Shown piece after piece: positions 1-11,393 of a DNA stretch of 64,000 nt. The DNA comes from Mactromeris polynyma. Lineage: Eukaryota; Mollusca; Bivalvia; Venerida; Mactridae. Each line of letters starts with the position of its first letter. Positions within the stretch are counted from its first letter, which is position 1. Under the pieces are notes generated by a model, which did not search any database, was not told where the DNA came from, and saw nothing but the letters and a program-made list of their open reading frames with translations. The position numbers and the translations under genes are program-made. Location: assembly GCA_032209605.1 (NCBI GenBank), contig JASFXZ010000033.1, forward strand, positions 464,001 through 528,000, given 5' to 3'.

Positions 1-109
1 AAAATTGTTTACTTTCGGTTGTCCACTGTGATGTATGATCATATTGTTATTGATGTAGATGCTGTACCACTCAGTTTCTCAGTAAGTTATTTTTTTTTTA
101 AATTTTTAG

Positions 110-188
110 AAGTATGGAAATTACAAAGATTACAGAAACAGATGAAAAAACTTTGATTAGTGGAATAGATGACAAGCCTAAAACAATG
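110..188 (+). CDS. SCYL2: SCYL2 internal coding exon (partial gene, enters from left)
   Basis: This is a 79-nt exon bounded by a TTTTTAG acceptor and an ATG|GTGAGT donor. Only one frame is open, and it enters with one base completing a codon: it reads S-M-E-I-T-K-I-T and runs to D-K-P-K-T-M. It joins in phase to the exon at 2587. The assignment to SCYL2 rests on the two following exons; this one alone is too short to identify. In SCYL2 (CVAK104) this region lies after the N-terminal pseudokinase and HEAT-repeat domains, which must lie left of the window. The donor is the first copy of a sequence then repeated about 80 times in the intron. Confidence 0.72.
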
Positions 189-2417
189 GTGAGTTGTTCT
201 AGAATTATGTACCATGGTGAGTTGTTCTATACTTGCATACCATGGTAAGCCGTTCTAGACTTATGTACCATGGTGAGTTGTTCTATACTTGCATACCATG
301 GTGAGCCATTCTAGACTTACATACAATGGTGAGTTGTTTTAGACTTACATACAATGGTGAGCTGTTCTAGACTTACATACAATGGTGAGCTGTTCTAGAC
401 TTACATACCGTGGTGAACTGTTCTAGACTAACATACCATGGAGAGTTGTTCTAGACTTACATACAATGGTGAGTTGTTCTAGACTTACATACCATGGTGA
501 GCTGTTCTAGACTTACATACCGTGGTGAGTTGTTCTATACTTACATACCATGGTGAGCTGTTCTAGACTTATATACCATGATGAACTGTTCTAGACTAAC
601 AAACCATGGAGAGTTGTTCTAGACTTACACACCATGGTGAATTGTTCTAGACTTACATACCATGGTGAACTTTTCTAGACTTACATACCATGGTGAACTG
701 TTCTAGACTTACATACCATGATGTGTTGTTCTAGACTTACATACAATGGAGAGTTGTTCTAGACTTTCATACCATGGTGAACTGTTCTAGACTTTCATAC
801 CATGGTGAACTTTTCTAGACTTACATAAAATGGAGAGTTGTTCTAGACTTTCATACCATGGTGAACTGATCTAGACTTACATACCATGGTGAGTTGTTCT
901 AGACTTACATACCATGGTGAACTGTTCTAGACTTACATACCATGGTGAGTTGTTCTAGACTTACATACCATGGTGAACTGTTCTAGACTTTCATACCATG
1001 GTGAACTGTTCTAGACTTACATACCATGGTGAGTTGCTCTAGACTTACATACCATGGTGAACTGTTCTAGACTTACATACCATGGTGAGTTGTTCTAGAC
1101 TTACATACAATGGAAAGTTGTTCTAGACTTTCATACCATGGTGAACTGTTCTAGACTTACATACCATGGTGAGTTGTTCTAGACTTTAATAACATGGTGA
1201 ACTGATCTAGACTTACACACCATGATGAGTTTTTATAGACTTACATACCATGATGAATTGTTCTAGACTTACATAACATGATGTGTTGTTCTAGACTTAC
1301 ATACCATGGTGAACTGTTCTAGACATACATACCATGGTGAACTGTTCTAGACTTACATACCATGATGCGTTGTTCTAGACTTACATACCATGGTGAACTG
1401 TTCTAGACTTACATACCATGGTGAACTGTTCTAGACTTACATACCATAGTGAACTGTTCTAGACTTACATACCATGGTGAACTGTTCTAGACTTACATAC
1501 CATGATGCGTTGTTCTAGACTTACATACCATGGTGAACTGTTCTAGACTTACACACCATGATGAGTTGTTCTAAATTTGCATACCATGGTGAACTGTTCT
1601 AGACTTACATACCATGATGAGTTGTTCTAAACTTGCATACCATGGTGAACTGATCTAGACTTACATACCATGATGAACTGTTCTAGACTTACATACCATG
1701 GTGAACTGATCTAGACTTACATACCATGATGAGTTGTTCTAAACTTGCATACCATGGTGAACTGATCTAGACTTACATACCATGATGAGTTGTTCTAAAC
1801 TTGCATACCATGGTGAACTGATCTAGACTTACATACCATGGTGAGTTGTTCTAGACTTACATACCATGGTGAACTGATCTAGACTTACATACCATGGTGA
1901 ACTGTTTTAGACTTACATACCATGATGAGTTGTTCTAGACTTTCATACCATGGTGAACTGATCTAGACTTACATACCATGGTGAACTGTTTTAGACTTAC
2001 ATACCATGATGAGTTGTTCTAAACTTGCATACCATGGTGAACTGATCTAGACTTACATACCATGGTGAACTGTTTTAGACTTACATACCATGATGAGTTG
2101 TTCTAAACTTGCATACCATGGTGAACTGATCTCGTCTTACATACCATGATGAGTTGTTCTAAACTTGCATACCATGATGAACTGTTCTAAACTTACATAC
2201 CATGATGAGTTGTTCTAAACTTGCATACCATGGTGAACTGATCTAGACTTACATACCATGGTGAACTGTTCTAGACTTACATACCATGGTGAACTGATCT
2301 CGACTTACATACCATGATGAGTTGTTCTAGACTTACATACCATGGTGAACTGATCTAGACTTACATAACATGATGAGTTGTTCTAGACTTACATACCATG
2401 GTGAGTTGTTCTAGACA
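189..2417. repeat. 28-bp minisatellite, about 80 units, starting at the SCYL2 splice donor
   Basis: The 28-bp unit fills nearly the whole intron. Units read GTGA(A/G)(C/T)TG(T/A)TCTAG, then an ACTTACATACCATG-type half. The array starts exactly at the donor after the exon ending at 188, and the unit boundary CATG|GTGAGT reproduces the exon end and donor. Variants include GTGAACTG, GTGAGTTG and ATGAGTTG, with T or A before TCTAG, in locally patterned order. No coding capacity is visible because the unit contains TAG and is not a multiple of three. Confidence 0.95.
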
Positions 2418-2586
2418 TATTTACGTGTTTTCCTTACTTGAAGACAATGTAAAAGATTAGCATTTTGAATATTTAGTATTAAGTTCAGTTGGAAAAGGTT
2501 TCATCAATTGCTTGAAGTCATGATAAAAGCAATAAATTAAAATCATCTTTACTTTGTTGTATCTTCAAAGTCTGTTTGTTCTACAG

Positions 2587-2700
2587 ATGGATTCATTTTT
2601 AAGTGGTTTTGGAGTGTCAGATGTGTCTAGAGGACAGTCATCAACTTCCAGTAAATCACCGATGTCATCAAAACCTGCTGCAACAAGTCAACCTGTTAAG
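2587..2700 (+). CDS. SCYL2: SCYL2 internal coding exon
   Basis: This exon has 114 nt (38 codons), acceptor TTCTACAG and donor AAG|GTATGT, phase 0 at both ends. It reads M-D-S-F-L-S-G-F-G-V-S and ends A-A-T-S-Q-P-V-K. The Ser/Thr-rich, low-complexity composition and the S-F-L-S-G-F-G motif fit the disordered region between the HEAT repeats and the clathrin-binding tail of SCYL2. The initial ATG is an internal methionine, not a start. Confidence 0.8.
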
Positions 2701-3088
2701 GTATGTAATTGTTGGTGGTATACTAGCTGATCAGATGTAAACTGTTAAATCATTAATGTTTGTTGGCAACAACATTGGCAGTTTAGGTCTATGATGTGAG
2801 GAAAGGCTTTTATGAATTTTCAGTTTTTGTTGAGTAGTAAGAACCATTTATCCTAATTACCATCTGTTTAAATGAATTTTAAATGTATTACACAAAATTG
2901 ATTGACTGCAATATTTCTACAGTGCCAGATATTGGTCTTTTCATTAGAGATTTTACCTACTTAGATGTTTGTACATGTATGTGATACTCAGACAGATAGC
3001 CACATATTGCCACATATTGCTTGCAAATGGGAAACATACCAGTGAGGTGACAATTATTGTTCCTCGGTTGTTGCTAACAAATATCAAC

Positions 3089-3203
3089 TTTTGTTATTCT
3101 GAAGGTGTGGAGACCAGTCGAAACAAACTAGGCTCTGATTGGTTGTTTCTGAACAGTGTTTTCAAATTGCCCAATGAAAGGGCAGCATTCTGAGACTGGT
3201 TTA
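3089..3203. repeat. Dispersed ATTGG/CCAAT short repeat in SCYL2 intron
   Basis: The copy carries GATTGGTTGTTTCTGA, then a CCAATG half, then GCATTCTGAGACTGGT. It ends about 16 nt before the acceptor of the last SCYL2 exon. The same order of motifs recurs at about 4.4, 15.2, 38.3, 39.1, 44.9, 55.0-55.2, 61.3 and 62.5 kb in either orientation. The opposed ATTGG and CCAAT halves suggest a small fold-back element. The family is not recognised. Confidence 0.7.
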
Positions 3204-3219
3204 ACATCATGTATTTCAG

Positions 3220-4035
3220 GTTACTTTATCATTAGAAGAGAAACAGAAAATAGCTAAACAACAAGAGCAGCACAGATTCCAACAGATTGCCAAACCAGTC
3301 GATTTGAAAACTTCAAACAATCCTACAAAGTCATCGAATGAACCAAAAGATTTAACATCCAGTCTGCTGCAGGCAAACATGATGGGACTTTCATCGTCTG
3401 CTAGTAAACCATCAAGTAGTTTCAACAATTCACCAGGCCTAGCATTAAACTCGACAGCTAATTCAAATAAAACTTCATCTCCATTTGGCAGTATGAACTC
3501 AGGATTTGGTAGTGCTATGCCTAGCATGAACTCAGGATTTGGTAGTGCTATGCCTAGTATGAATCAAGGACCGACATCTAATTTAATGTTTCCCCCTGGA
3601 CATCAGTCATCAAGTATTGGTCAAGCTGATAAGTCTTTAGACTTGTCATCATTTGATAATCTAATGTCTACCAATTCACAAAAACCTAGACTAGCCATGA
3701 ATCAGATGACTGGAAATCCTGGGACACAGCAAGGTATGATGGGAAATCCGAGTAACGGAGGCATGATGGGAAATCCAGGTATGATCGGACAGCAGCCAAT
3801 GATGAATGCAGGATTTGGTACACATTCTATGGGACACGGTGGTTTTAGTGGACAAACAATGAATTCAGGTGTGATGGGGAATACAGGGTTTCAGTCAGGA
3901 AATATATCTTCACAAAGAGATATGTTTATGTCTCAACCAATGACTGGACAAAATCTCATGCAGCCTACGTCTGTCAACAACTTGAACGTTAATGAATCAA
4001 CTGCTAAAAATCAGTTGCACAATTTATTTGGGTAA
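3220..4035 (+). CDS. SCYL2: SCYL2 last coding exon, C-terminal tail
   Basis: This terminal exon has 271 codons plus TAA, with acceptor ATTTCAG. It starts V-T-L-S-L-E-E-K-Q-K-I-A-K-Q-Q-E-Q, the short helical segment found in SCYL2. It continues with K-D-L-T-S-S-L-L-Q-A-N-M and a Ser/Asn/Gly/Met-rich disordered tail, and ends N-Q-L-H-N-L-F-G. Vertebrate SCYL2 also ends in an L-F-G motif after a similar low-complexity tail. The family is a clathrin- and adaptor-binding pseudokinase of the trans-Golgi and endosomes; the tail region is associated with clathrin binding. The protein segment visible across the three exons totals 335 residues. G-N-P-rich and G-F-G-rich short repeats occur inside. Confidence 0.9.
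   Translation, partial: VTLSLEEKQKIAKQQEQHRFQQIAKPVDLKTSNNPTKSSNEPKDLTSSLLQANMMGLSSSASKPSSSFNNSPGLALNSTANSNKTSSPFGSMNSGFGSAMPSMNSGFGSAMPSMNQGPTSNLMFPPGHQSSSIGQADKSLDLSSFDNLMSTNSQKPRLAMNQMTGNPGTQQGMMGNPSNGGMMGNPGMIGQQPMMNAGFGTHSMGHGGFSGQTMNSGVMGNTGFQSGNISSQRDMFMSQPMTGQNLMQPTSVNNLNVNESTAKNQLHNLFG
3496..3561 (+). repeat. 33-bp in-frame coding duplication in SCYL2
   Basis: Two adjacent, nearly identical 33-bp copies encode N-S-G-F-G-S-A-M-P-S-M twice. It is an 11-residue unit in frame, so the tail length may be polymorphic. Confidence 0.9.
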
Positions 4036-4711
4036 ACTCTGTAATACGTATTACGTGTTAAACATTGGTACAGTTTGTATTTTACTTATTTTATGTCGCT
4101 ATGGTAACTTCCATCTTTCTGATCATATAAAGTTATATTGTAACATTCCAATCATTGGGTTAATATCATAGACTGGTTAACTTACTCCCTTCAAATATTT
4201 ATTGCATTATACATATTGTACACTAATTGTATAACTGATGTTTTATATGGCTGTAACATCAAATGTTACGATATTTATGTTTGTTACTTTGAAAAACATT
4301 TCTGTTGTTTTGTGGTGCCTGTTACTAGGCACACCGTGTGTTGAGGTTTTAATCTTCAAAACTCTTTAGGCTGATTGGTTGTTTCTGAGTGCAGTCTTAA
4401 AATTGACCAATGGTTAGGCTGCATTCTAAGACTGGTCTTCAAACTTAGTTTTTAGATTCACTGTATTTATTTTAATTTTGTGGGATTCAACATGGTACTA
4501 ATAATAACTTTGACCACACGAGTGCATGATAGGAATTCAAACTGTATTTCATTTGGTATTAAGAATGCTTCTTTTTAGGCACACTTTATGCAGTACAGGC
4601 CATGTTTAATAATTGAAATAATTTTTTAATTTGGGCATTTATGCTTAAAAATGTAAGTCACAATGTGATTGCTGTTTTACTAACACAATTCATTTATTGT
4701 TACACAGGGAG
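4036..4711. other. SCYL2 3' UTR and flank
   Basis: The stretch is AT-rich with no further coding capacity. It contains a dispersed ATTGG/CCAAT repeat at about 4360-4450. No AATAAA signal is seen before the 42-bp array, so the transcript may extend into or past the array; an ATTAAA lies at about 8753. Confidence 0.5.
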
Positions 4712-6531
4712 TCACAATGTCATCATTGTCATCATCATTGTCATGTCTACTATTCTACTTTGATTCATTGTGATCATCATTGTGATGTCTACTATTCTAC
4801 TTTGATTCATTGTGATCATCATTGTGATGTCTACTATTCTACTTTGATTCATTGTGATCATCATTGTGATGTCTACTATTCTACTTTGATTCATTGTGAT
4901 CATCATTGTGATGTCTACTATTCTACTTTGATTCATTGTGATCATCATTGTGATGTCTACTATTCTACTTTGATTCATTGTGATCATCATTGTGATGTCT
5001 ACTATTCTACTTTGATTCATTGTGATCATCATTGTGATGTCTACTATTCTACTTTGATTCATTGTGATCATCATTGTCATGTCTACTATTCTACTTTGAT
5101 TCATTGTGATCATCATTGTCATGTCTACTATTCTACTTTGATTCATTGTGATCATCATTGTGATGTCTACTATTCTACTTTGATTCATTGTGATCATCAT
5201 TGTGATGTCTACTATTCTACTTTGATTCATTGTGATCATCATTGTCATGTCTACTATTCTACTTTGATTCATTGTGATCATCATTGTGATGTCTACTATT
5301 CTACTTTGATTCATTGTGATCATCATTGTCATGTCTACTATTCTACTTTGATTCATTGTGATCATCATTGTCATGTCTACTATTCTACTTTGATTCATTG
5401 TCATCATCATTGTCATGTCTACTATTCTACTTTGATTCATTGTGATCATCATTGTCATGTCTACTATTCTACTTTGATTCATTGTGATCATCATTGTGAT
5501 GTCTACTATTCTACTTTGATTCATTGTGATCATCATTGTGATGTCTACTATTCTACTTTGATTCATTGTGATCATCATTGTGATGTCTACTATTCTACTT
5601 TGATTCATTGTGATCATCATTGTGATGTCTACTATTCTACTTTGATTCATTGTGATCATCATTGTGATGTCTACTATTCTACTTTGATTCATTGTGATCA
5701 TCATTGTCATGTCTACTATTCTACTTTGATTCATTGTGATCATCATTGTCATGTCTACTATTTTACTTTGATTCATTGTGATCATCATTGTGATGTCTAC
5801 TATTTTACTTTGATTCATTGTGATCATCATTGTGATGTCTACTATTCTACTTTGATTCATTGTGATCATCATTGTGATGTCTACTATTCTACTTTGATTC
5901 ATTGTGATCATCATTGTCATGTCTACTATTCTACTTTGATTCATTGTGATCATCATTGTCATGTCTACTATTTTACTTTGATTCATTGTGATCATCATTG
6001 TCATGTCTACTATTCTACTTTGATTCATTGTGATCATCATTGTGATGTCTACTATTCTACTTTGATTCATTGTGATCATCATTGTGATGTCTACTATTCT
6101 ACTTTGATTCATTGTGATCATCATTGTGATGTCTACTATTCTACTTTGATTCATTGTGATCATCATTGTGATGTCTACTATTCTACTTTGATTCATTGTG
6201 ATCATCATTGTCATGTCTACTATTTTACTTTGATTCATTGTGATCATCATTGTGATGTCTACTATTTTACTTTGATTCATTGTGATCATCATTGTGATGT
6301 CTACTATTCTACTTTGATTCATTGTGATCATCATTGTGATGTCTACTATTTTACTTTGATTCATTGTGATCATCATTGTCATGTCTACTATTCTACTTTG
6401 ATTCATTGTGATCATCATTGTCATGTCTACTATTCTACTTTGATTCATTGTGATCATCATTGTCATGTCTACTATTCTACTTTGATTCATTGTGATCATC
6501 ATTGTCATGTCTACTATTTTACTTTGATTCA
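4712..6531. repeat. 42-bp minisatellite, about 43 units
   Basis: The unit contains GTCTACTATTCTACTTTGAT followed by TCATTGTGATCA and TCATTGT(G/C)ATG. Two sites vary between units: TGTGATG or TGTCATG, and TATTCTAC or TATTTTAC. Because 42 is a multiple of three and the unit has no stop in at least one frame of each strand, it yields open frames of about 620 and 606 codons on opposite strands. These are repeat artefacts. Confidence 0.95.
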
Positions 6532-7405
6532 TTTAAAAAAAATTCTGTTGCTTAGTTACTGAATTGATTACGTTTATGTTAAAAGTTTATCAGTTTTTTA
6601 GAATTGCCTGTCATTGGAAAGACTCTCAGTAACAATAGACTGTTAGTTTTATGGAAGGATGTGATATATAGAATCTAGCATTCCTGTTAATTTTGTGTTG
6701 AATTTGTTTCACTGTCACTTTTATACATTTAAGTTTAAACCGACAGAACTCATCCATTGAACTCATGGAATCTGACATTAAATCACCGGAGAGTTTGTTC
6801 AATTAACCCCATATAACCTACCCCCCCACCCTCCTGTTAATTGCTCTGTGTATTCTTCATGGTACAAGTTAACCTGGAATTGTTTCCGTTCCGTTTGTTC
6901 CATTACCTTTAGTTCCTGTATACCACAGTTCACTCCCTTTATCCCTTCTATAATGTATTTATAAAGGGAGGAAACTCATGAAATCTCCTGTGGTGTATAT
7001 AACGATTTATTGCACGCATTGCAGTTTTTTTGCTTACATATTGCAATCGCATAGCCTCGGTCGTCTGTTCGTTGCTACTCAAGAACTATGAGATGGAATT
7101 TTACCAACTTTGGCTTGAAGTATTCTGTAGTTGGTCAAAATTATACCAATGTTGTTGGGTCTTGTTTGTGTTGCCAGATGCACTGTATAAAATGAGACTT
7201 TATTTGGTCGAAAATGGCCTCTTATGGAGCGAGTATAACATTTGTAGAAATGATAGGCCTGATTTCATGTTAACATATTTCATACAATTTAAAGAAAATA
7301 GAAAAAAAACAGGCGAGTGGTGCTGGCTATCAGGGAATCTTTTTTATCGCTTTTGACATAAAGGTTTCTGTGATATTTATCCATTCCGGACATTTGTGAG
7401 CTAGA
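6532..7405. other. Non-coding spacer between arrays
   Basis: The stretch is AT-rich apart from a short C-rich run near 6822. It contains one palindromic short element at 6922-6994. The open frames here (for example 7030-7356) show no recognisable protein character. Confidence 0.5.
6922..6994. mobile_element. Palindromic CCACAG...CTGTGG short element
   Basis: The copy runs from ACCACAG through CACTCCCTTTATCCCTTCTA, then the opposed ATAAAGGGAGGAAACTC, and ends ATCTCCTGTGG. It is a fold-back element; the best preserved copy is at 27793-27886. Confidence 0.6.
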
Positions 7406-7500
7406 ATCACTGACTGTGTGGGCATGTGAATCACTGACTGTGTGGGCATGTGAATCACTGACTGTGTGGGCATGTGAATCACTGACTGTGTGGGCATGTG
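7406..7500. repeat. 24-bp tandem repeat, four units
   Basis: There are four near-identical copies of a unit containing AATCACTGACTGTGTGGGCA. Confidence 0.92.
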
Positions 7501-7659
7501 CAATAATATTCTGTAGGAAATACTTTCAAACAATTTACCTGTTAGTGTTCTTTCTTTTTATCCGAAATTATTCTTTGCCTTTTTGTATATTTTCTATGTA
7601 CAATTTTATTTTTATAAACAGTAATAGTTGTTTGGGATGAGTTTCATGAGATCCTTTTG

Positions 7660-8628
7660 TCTGTGTCCCTTCATCAGTCTGCATCCCTCATCTCTCTGTG
7701 CGTCCCTCATCTCTATGTACGTCCCTCATCTCTCTATGCGTCCCTCATCAGTCTGTGCATCCCTCATCACTCTGTGCATCCCTCATCAGTCTGTGCATCC
7801 CTCATCAGTCTGTGTCCCTCATCAGTCTGTGCATCCGTCATCAGTCTGTGTCCCTCATCACTCTAGGCATCCCTCATCACTCTAGGCATCCCTCATCACT
7901 CTGTGTCCCTCATCACTCTGTGCATCCCTCATCAGTTTGTGCGTCCCTCATCACTCAGTGTCCCTCAGTAGTCTGTGCATCCCTCATCACTCTAGGCATC
8001 CCTCATCAGTCTGTGTCCCTCATCAGTCTGTGTCCCTCATCACTCTAGGCATCCCTCATCACTCTAGGCATCCCTCATCAGTCTGTGTCCCTCATCACTC
8101 AGTGTCCCTCATCACTCAGTGTCCCTCATCACTCAGTGTCCCTCATCAGTCTGTGCATCCCTCATCACTCTGTGCATCCCTCATCACTCAGTGTCCCTCA
8201 TCACTCAGTGTCTCTCATCACTCAGTGTCCCTCATCAGTCTGTACGTCCCTCATCAGTCTGTGCATCCCTCATCACTCTGTGCATCCCTCATCACTCAGT
8301 GTCCCTCATCACTCAGTGTCCCTCATCACTCAGTGTCCCTCATCAGTCTGTGCGTCCCTCATCACTCTAGGCATCCCTCATCACTCTAGGCATCCCTCAT
8401 CAGTCTGTGTCCCTCATCACTCAGTGTCCCTCATCACTCAGTGTCCCTCATCACTCAGTGTCCCTCATCAGTCTGTGCATCCCTCATCACTCTGTGCATC
8501 CCTCATCACTCAGTGTCCCTCATCACTCAGTGTCCCTCATCAGTCTGTGCGTCCCTCATCAGTCTGTGCGTCCCTCATCAGTCTGTGCGTCCCTCATCAG
8601 TATGTGCGTCCCTCATCAGTCTGCGTCC
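7660..8628. repeat. 17/19-bp minisatellite built on CCCTCATCA
   Basis: About 50 units occur in mixed order. The 17-mers carry CCCTCATCACTCAGTGT; the 19-mers carry CCCTCATCAGTCTGTGCAT or CCCTCATCACTCTAGGCAT. Blocks of the same unit order recur inside the array, for example around 8090-8300 and 8400-8530, which implies segmental duplication. Overlapping open frames arise in several phases and are not genes. Confidence 0.93.
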
Positions 8629-9177
8629 TTGTCTTGATCAGAACTTTCATAAAATGGTGGTGTAATATACATTGTACTCAATGCTTTATTATTTTAATAT
8701 TTTATCTGGTGTTAAAGACTTGTTATGCTGTTTTATCTGTGATGTAAACTGTATTAAATAACTGGCTATCTGTAAGTCTTGTTGTGTGTAATTAACCCTC
8801 CTACGCTCGTACCATTATGACATTGTTTACATCATGCGGAAGTGACGTTTGAGTCGCGCAAAATTATATGCGTTCAAATTAATTAAATATTACAAAAACG
8901 ACGTTACCGTAGATGTAAAAAATGTGTTTATAAAGAATGATCAACCATGTGAAGAGTTGTTTTGATTACTCTACGCTTCAGGTTTAATTTCATTCTATAT
9001 TCTAATAGCTTTATGTGGGACTGTTAACATGTACAAAACAGAGCTAATTTTGGTTTTAAATTCGTATCTTAGCAGTCTGTATTCAACTAAACTGCACGTT
9101 CCAGAGCAAGCTGTTTGGTAACAGATCACAACAATAATATTCAAATACATTTATGTTTAGTTCTTTATGAGTCGACA

Positions 9178-9372
9178 TTATAGCGACATATCATCGTCTT
9201 GGAAACAGCTGATGTAAAGACCAACTGCACAGTCAGGACACCAAGTTCTTATTCTTGTACCAGAGTACGTGCTCATTCCTCGGTTTGCACAATGAGCGCA
9301 CTTCATCCGTTTCCCGTTTGGAACGTATTCAACATAGTGCCCTGTTGGTCACAAAGCGCATGTTGATGTACC
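9178..9372 (-). pseudogene. piggyBac transposase C-terminal zinc-ribbon remnant
   Basis: Read on the - strand it gives P-T-G-H-Y-V-E-Y-V-P-N-G-K-R-M, then C-A-H-C, then T-R-T-W-C-P-D-C-A-V-G-L-Y and S-C-F, ending at TAA (9178-9180). The CxxC...CxxC...C pattern before the stop is the C-terminal cysteine-rich domain of piggyBac transposases. An in-frame stop precedes it, so it is a fragment. Confidence 0.75.
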
Positions 9373-9829
9373 TGAAAATAGACTTCTGGAACTATTTCAG
9401 TTAAAATACATACAATAAAAAGGTCTGAATATTATGATTTTAAAATTGGTTTTGCATACACCAAAGAATATAAACAGTATTTAATGTATGTTTAGTTACC
9501 TGAACATGTCTTAGAAGGAAGTGTTGAAGTGCTCAATTACTGAGCGTATTTTTTATAGAGTGTGAAATCCGGGTTGTCCTCTTTCTAAAGCTACTCTGTT
9601 ATCTGCACAATATCTCTTAATCTAGAAACCGTGTCAGAGACATACCCTGCTAAAATGTGGTGTTGAACACAACACAAAGTGTGTAGTGAAATTATGATTT
9701 TGGAAATATTTCTAGATCTATAACAGCCTCTAACTACCTGGTATATTGGAATGCAGTTCAAATGTGTAAATTACAAATGTGTCGTGCATTTCATTAATTT
9801 TTAATCACACTCTTCTCATATTATAACTA

Positions 9830-11113
9830 CAGTAAAACTTCGAAACCTGGAACTGCCGTCGGAACTAGCAATTAGTTCGAGTCATCTACTGTTCGAGGCA
9901 TCTACGGTATACATTAGACTTTATCATCGTATGTTCTGTTCTGTTCTGCATTCTGTTTTGATGGAAACAAGGTAAGACCGGGTACGAGGTGTATTTATTG
10001 TGTAAACAATTGGAAAACATTGGAAGTGAGCGTAGAAAAAGGCCCATTAGGTACATAAATCACAATTCAAATATTTTACCCTTTATCATTATTTTACTCT
10101 ACGAAAATTCTTTTTGAAATGAAACTATCGTGCATAGCTTCCAAGTATGGCGTTTTCATAATACATCGTACTAGTTTGTCAGGTTTTATGGACGGTATAA
10201 CGTTGCAAAACACACACTTAATTTCAGATATGTTTATAATCATTTGACTTGTTGAATGATTCATTGAAATTGAGATTGATATATCCACCTTATGCAGTGA
10301 AATTATCAAAATATAAATAAATAAAAAATCTAATACATTTTCTGCGCAGTGCAATTTTGCTGTAATATCTACATCTATTTAGGAATGAACTGTAGGTCAA
10401 AATCTTAATGATATTCAATGCTTTCATACAGTTTTAATTAAACGAGATGCATCTATAGCGGTGCATATACTGAAGAATCAAATGTTTTCTACAATTTCTA
10501 TAACGAATAAACAAATTATATTATGCTAATTTACATTTGAAAGAATTCAAATATCAACCAATGTTTAACACAGCGTGTATTTTGCATATCGCATCTTCCT
10601 TTTATGAAAGGAGCATAAATATGTTGGTCTCTTATAACTTATGATTTTGGGCCATAAATTAATCTTCAAGTTTACATACATTTTGTAAAATATTGTAGCT
10701 TTAAATTACCCTGCAAAGTATGAAAGAATATATTGCCTACGGACATTCAATTCAATCTCCTCTAATCTGAACTTTATAGTTTGTCCAAAGGGTGTTCGGA
10801 TTAGGGAGTTTCCACTGTCAAGTAATTATGTGTATAACATGTGTCGCCAATCTTACCCGTCAACAAATAAAAGTATATTAAGCAGTCAATGTAAGGTGTG
10901 ACTTATTGTATTGTTCGACCTATCTGTGGTGAACAATGAATGAAATGATAGCTAGGGACCACAAATCCTGTTTGAGTGTTCGACCTATCTCTGTTCGAGT
11001 GATCTACTGTTAGATAATATGAAATAAGAAGGGGTTTCGCCGGGACTTTAGAACCTGTTCGAGGTATCTACTATGTTCGAGCCAAAACTGTTTGAGGTTT
11101 CGAAGTTTTACTG
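9830..11113. mobile_element. pogo/Tigger-like non-autonomous element nested in piggyBac
   Basis: It is flanked by TA on both sides. The terminal inverted repeats are CAGTAAAACTTCGAAACC at the left and its complement, GGTTTCGAAGTTTTACTG, at the right. Inside, 9960-10818 is homologous to the element at 55570-56731 (shared GGGTACGAGGTGTA and AAAGGCCCATTAGGTACA) and ends with that family's TTAGGGAGTTTCCACTGT terminus. The insertion is therefore a composite of two related families. There is no transposase. Confidence 0.8.
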
Positions 11114-11126
11114 TATTACAAAAAAA

Positions 11127-11393
11127 TTAGTAACAACACCATTTAGTTTCTGACTGCAATATTTCCCAAACATCACCGCAAAATGAAAAAAACATATCAA
11201 AAACAGACTCCGGGTCTCTGTTCAAGACTGGGTATAAAAGATTGGTTCCATATGTTTGCTCTAAATTGCGCTGGAGGCAAAACGTTGAGCCATGGTCCTC
11301 GGCATCGTGTTTGATCCACCATCTTCTGTTTGGAACGTAATATGCTGTGTTTTCGCGCAAAAATGTCACTGACGTTAGAATAGTTCCTGCCAT
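11127..11393 (-). pseudogene. piggyBac transposase N-terminal remnant
   Basis: The - strand frame reads R-D-P-E-S-V-F-D-M-F-F-S-F-C-G-D-V-W-E-I-L-Q-S-E-T-K near its end. This resembles the F-x-L-F-F...W-x-x-I-V-x-E-T-N region at the start of the piggyBac transposase domain. The reading frame appears shifted relative to the overlapping frame at 11197-11442 and is cut at the nested element. Confidence 0.5.

Noticed and set aside
1..81. Possible SCYL2 exon ending at TCA|GTAAGT
   Set aside because: The frame in the phase needed to join the exon at 110 has a stop (TGA), and the open frame ends in the wrong phase; the gap to the next acceptor would also be only 28 nt.
4697..6562. Open frames of about 620 and 606 codons on opposite strands
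   Set aside because: They are produced by a stop-free 42-bp unit; both strands cannot plausibly code, and the proteins are perfect 14-residue repeats with no family character.
7030..7356. 108-codon frame as a small gene
   Set aside because: No family motif, no splice or start context, and biased AT-rich composition; likely a chance frame.
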